NCBI GenBank assembly: GCA_900763175.1
Contig: CAAFJI010000201.1
Coordinates: forward strand, 1-6,219
From: Lachnospiraceae bacterium
GTDB lineage: Bacteria; Bacillota; Clostridia; Lachnospirales; Lachnospiraceae
DNA length: 6,219 nucleotides
Reading direction: 5' to 3'
The notes beneath the pieces were generated by a model that searched no databases, was not told the DNA's origin, and saw only the letters and a program-made list of their open reading frames with translations. Made by a program: the position numbers and the translations under genes. Positions 5,959 through 6,219 of the stretch are shown in pieces. Numbering within the stretch: the stretch's first letter is position 1; the number at the start of each line of letters is the position of its first letter.

Positions 5959-6112
5959 TAGTGCATTTCGTTCTGATTTATACTTTTTGAAATCCAACAG
6001 CTGTCTGAAACGCACAGATTGCAGGAATGATTTTTCAAATAAGCTTTAAAGCCGTGTTCTGCTCATCTGGCTTCCAGCAGCAATAAATCAAAAGAGGAAA
6101 AGGGGTAAACTT

Positions 6113-6219
6113 ATGAGATTTCAAAGAATCCAGGATCTTCGCACTGACGCAGATCTCTCCCAGAAACAGATTAGTGAAATTCTTCACATCAGTCAGCGTT
6201 CCTACTCTCACTATGAGAC
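6113..6219 (+). CDS. Xre-type helix-turn-helix regulator, N-terminal fragment
   Basis: Only the first 35 codons are inside the window; the frame is open at the edge. The visible part is an Xre/Cro-family DNA-binding start: MRFQRIQDLRTDADLSQKQI leads into SEILHISQRSYSHYE, with the usual RxDxxLSQxxIAxxL-like spacing, the turn and the SxxSYSxYE recognition helix. AAAGGGG (6099-6105) lies 7 bp before the ATG, with a further AGAGGA just upstream. Proteins of this class are local transcription factors, often binding inverted repeats near their own promoter. It is divergent from comM, so it could control either side, but target and C-terminal domain are unknown. It could equally be an unrelated regulator or a toxin-antitoxin-like single-domain protein. 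Confidence 0.85.
   Translation, partial: MRFQRIQDLRTDADLSQKQISEILHISQRSYSHYE

Larger units (their letters stand above)
5786..6112. other. Divergent intergenic region, 327 bp, no gene seen
   Basis: No credible coding sequence lies between the comM start and the HTH start. The comM-proximal part holds its leader, ribosome binding site and a weak hairpin. The AT-rich middle (about 5890-5990) holds the opposed promoters and TATTGCAATA (5951-5960). The HTH-proximal part holds small palindromes ACAGCTGT (5997-6004) and GCTTTAAAGC (6043-6052), a CTGG/CCAG hairpin (6067-6077) and the HTH ribosome binding site. No known riboswitch was recognised. Confidence 0.6.

Overview
The window reads as a conserved chromosomal segment of a Gram-positive, low-to-moderate GC Firmicute. 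CodY (restricted to Firmicutes), strong purine-rich Shine-Dalgarno sites, T-rich intrinsic terminators and the character of the proteins together suggest a Clostridia member, probably Lachnospiraceae-like. The taxonomic guess is inference; no rRNA or other marker is present.

Layout from right to left, the direction in which most genes are read. The start of an Xre-type helix-turn-helix regulator runs rightward off the window edge (6113-6219). A 327-bp divergent intergenic region (5786-6112) carries a good sigma-A promoter for the leftward genes, a weaker opposed promoter and several short palindromes. Four complete leftward genes follow: a ComM/YifB-type AAA+ protein (4256-5785, GTG start), dprA (3325-4215), topA (1150-3231) and codY (194-979). 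The gaps comM-dprA (40 bp) and dprA-topA (93 bp) hold no convincing terminator, so these three are probably cotranscribed. A hairpin plus T-run ends transcription at topA, with its 5' arm inside the last topA codons. The 170-bp topA-codY gap has promoter-like hexamers and a near-consensus CodY box, so codY is probably a separate, autoregulated unit with its own terminator at 124-167.

The left edge (1-130) is not explained by a gene. It holds a GC-rich, nested and potentially pseudoknotted rightward RNA fold ending in a short hairpin plus T6 (4-86), followed by a 23-bp inverted repeat (81-129). All three imperfect pairs of that repeat are G-U wobbles only in the rightward RNA.

Functionally, ComM and DprA handle single-stranded DNA during transformation and recombination, TopA relaxes negative supercoils, and CodY is the global nutritional repressor. 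The order resembles the Bacillus dprA-topA-(trmFO-xerC-clpQ-clpY)-codY cluster with the middle genes absent. No mobile element, CRISPR array, tRNA or rRNA was recognised. I see no clearly new multi-gene system; the least explained material is the left-edge RNA structure and the regulatory DNA beside comM and codY.
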